Under the pieces are notes generated by a model that was not told the origin of the DNA, made no database searches, and was given only the letters and a program-made list of their open reading frames with translations. DNA of 12,729 bases from an uncultured Erysipelotrichaceae bacterium. Lineage in GTDB: Bacteria > Bacillota_I > Bacilli_A > Erysipelotrichales > Erysipelotrichaceae. Of this stretch, positions 12,674 through 12,729 are shown piece by piece. The stretch spans positions 1 through 12,729 of the forward strand of contig CADBPK010000131.1 of NCBI GenBank assembly GCA_902796465.1. The letters are read 5' to 3'. Each line of letters starts with the position of its first letter. Position 1 is the first letter of the stretch. The translations under genes and the position numbers were made by a program.

Positions 12674-12685
12674 ATTGATATTTGT

Positions 12686-12729
12686 CTATGTTCTTACCTT
12701 CCAGCTTGCGGCTTCACGACGCTCACCGA
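12686..12729 (-). CDS. Possible C-terminal tail of a minus-strand gene cut by the window edge
   Basis: A minus-strand frame reads GERREAASWKVRT then stop (12686-12688), 13 bases before the terminator at 12621-12673. The stop-to-terminator spacing suits a gene end, but 14 codons are too few to be sure. Another frame (SVSVVKPQAGR-stop) is also open to the edge. Family unknown. Confidence 0.3.
   Translation of the reverse strand, partial: GERREAASWKVRT

Overview
The window looks like a Bacillota (Firmicutes) chromosome, probably a Clostridia- or Erysipelotrichia-type gut anaerobe. The grounds are purine-rich Shine-Dalgarno sites before most genes, a tRNA-sensing T-box leader, many hairpin-plus-T-run terminators, and families typical of that group (TrpB2, Cof-type HAD, MATE exporter, small flavodoxin, short E2-like acyltransferase). 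Species cannot be assigned from the sequence alone. No tRNA, rRNA, CRISPR array or insertion sequence was found.

Region A (1 to about 3.9 kb) is one end of an integrated mobile element, a prophage, ICE or satellite. Two divergent transcription units meet at a switch at 629-790. The leftward unit starts with a small Cro/DUF739-like HTH protein, then a long imperfect hairpin, then a gene cut by the window edge. The rightward unit encodes an XRE repressor, an ImmA/IrrE metalloprotease and a two-part PemK/MazF-like protein. A tyrosine integrase follows. Four TGCA-N4-TGCA sites sit at or near both promoters, one of them inside the 3' end of the small HTH gene. Before the integrase lie five repeats spaced alternately 10 and 11 bp, then two tight hairpins. 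The leftward unit runs off the window, so the far att site is not visible.

Region B (about 3.9-12.7 kb) is ordinary chromosome, mostly metabolic and transport genes separated by convergent or bidirectional terminators. In order: an alpha/beta hydrolase (minus); a tryptophan T-box leader controlling trpB2, followed by a HAD phosphatase (plus); a Crp/Fnr-family regulator (minus) divergent from a MATE exporter (plus), with a GTGA-N6-TCAC palindrome between them; a stand-alone E2-like acyltransferase lacking the catalytic His (minus); and an SGNH hydrolase followed by a frameshifted flavodoxin (minus). The right edge holds a leftward terminator and perhaps the last codons of another minus-strand gene.

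The best-supported regulatory readings are the tRNA-Trp T-box (UGG specifier, UGGC acceptor-pairing bulge, terminator), the element's divergent switch, and a Crp/Fnr site centred 41.5 bp upstream of the inferred MATE transcription start. No clearly unprecedented system was found. The most unusual items are the operator layout, the phased repeats beside int, the duplicated MazF-like fold, and the His-less E2 protein.
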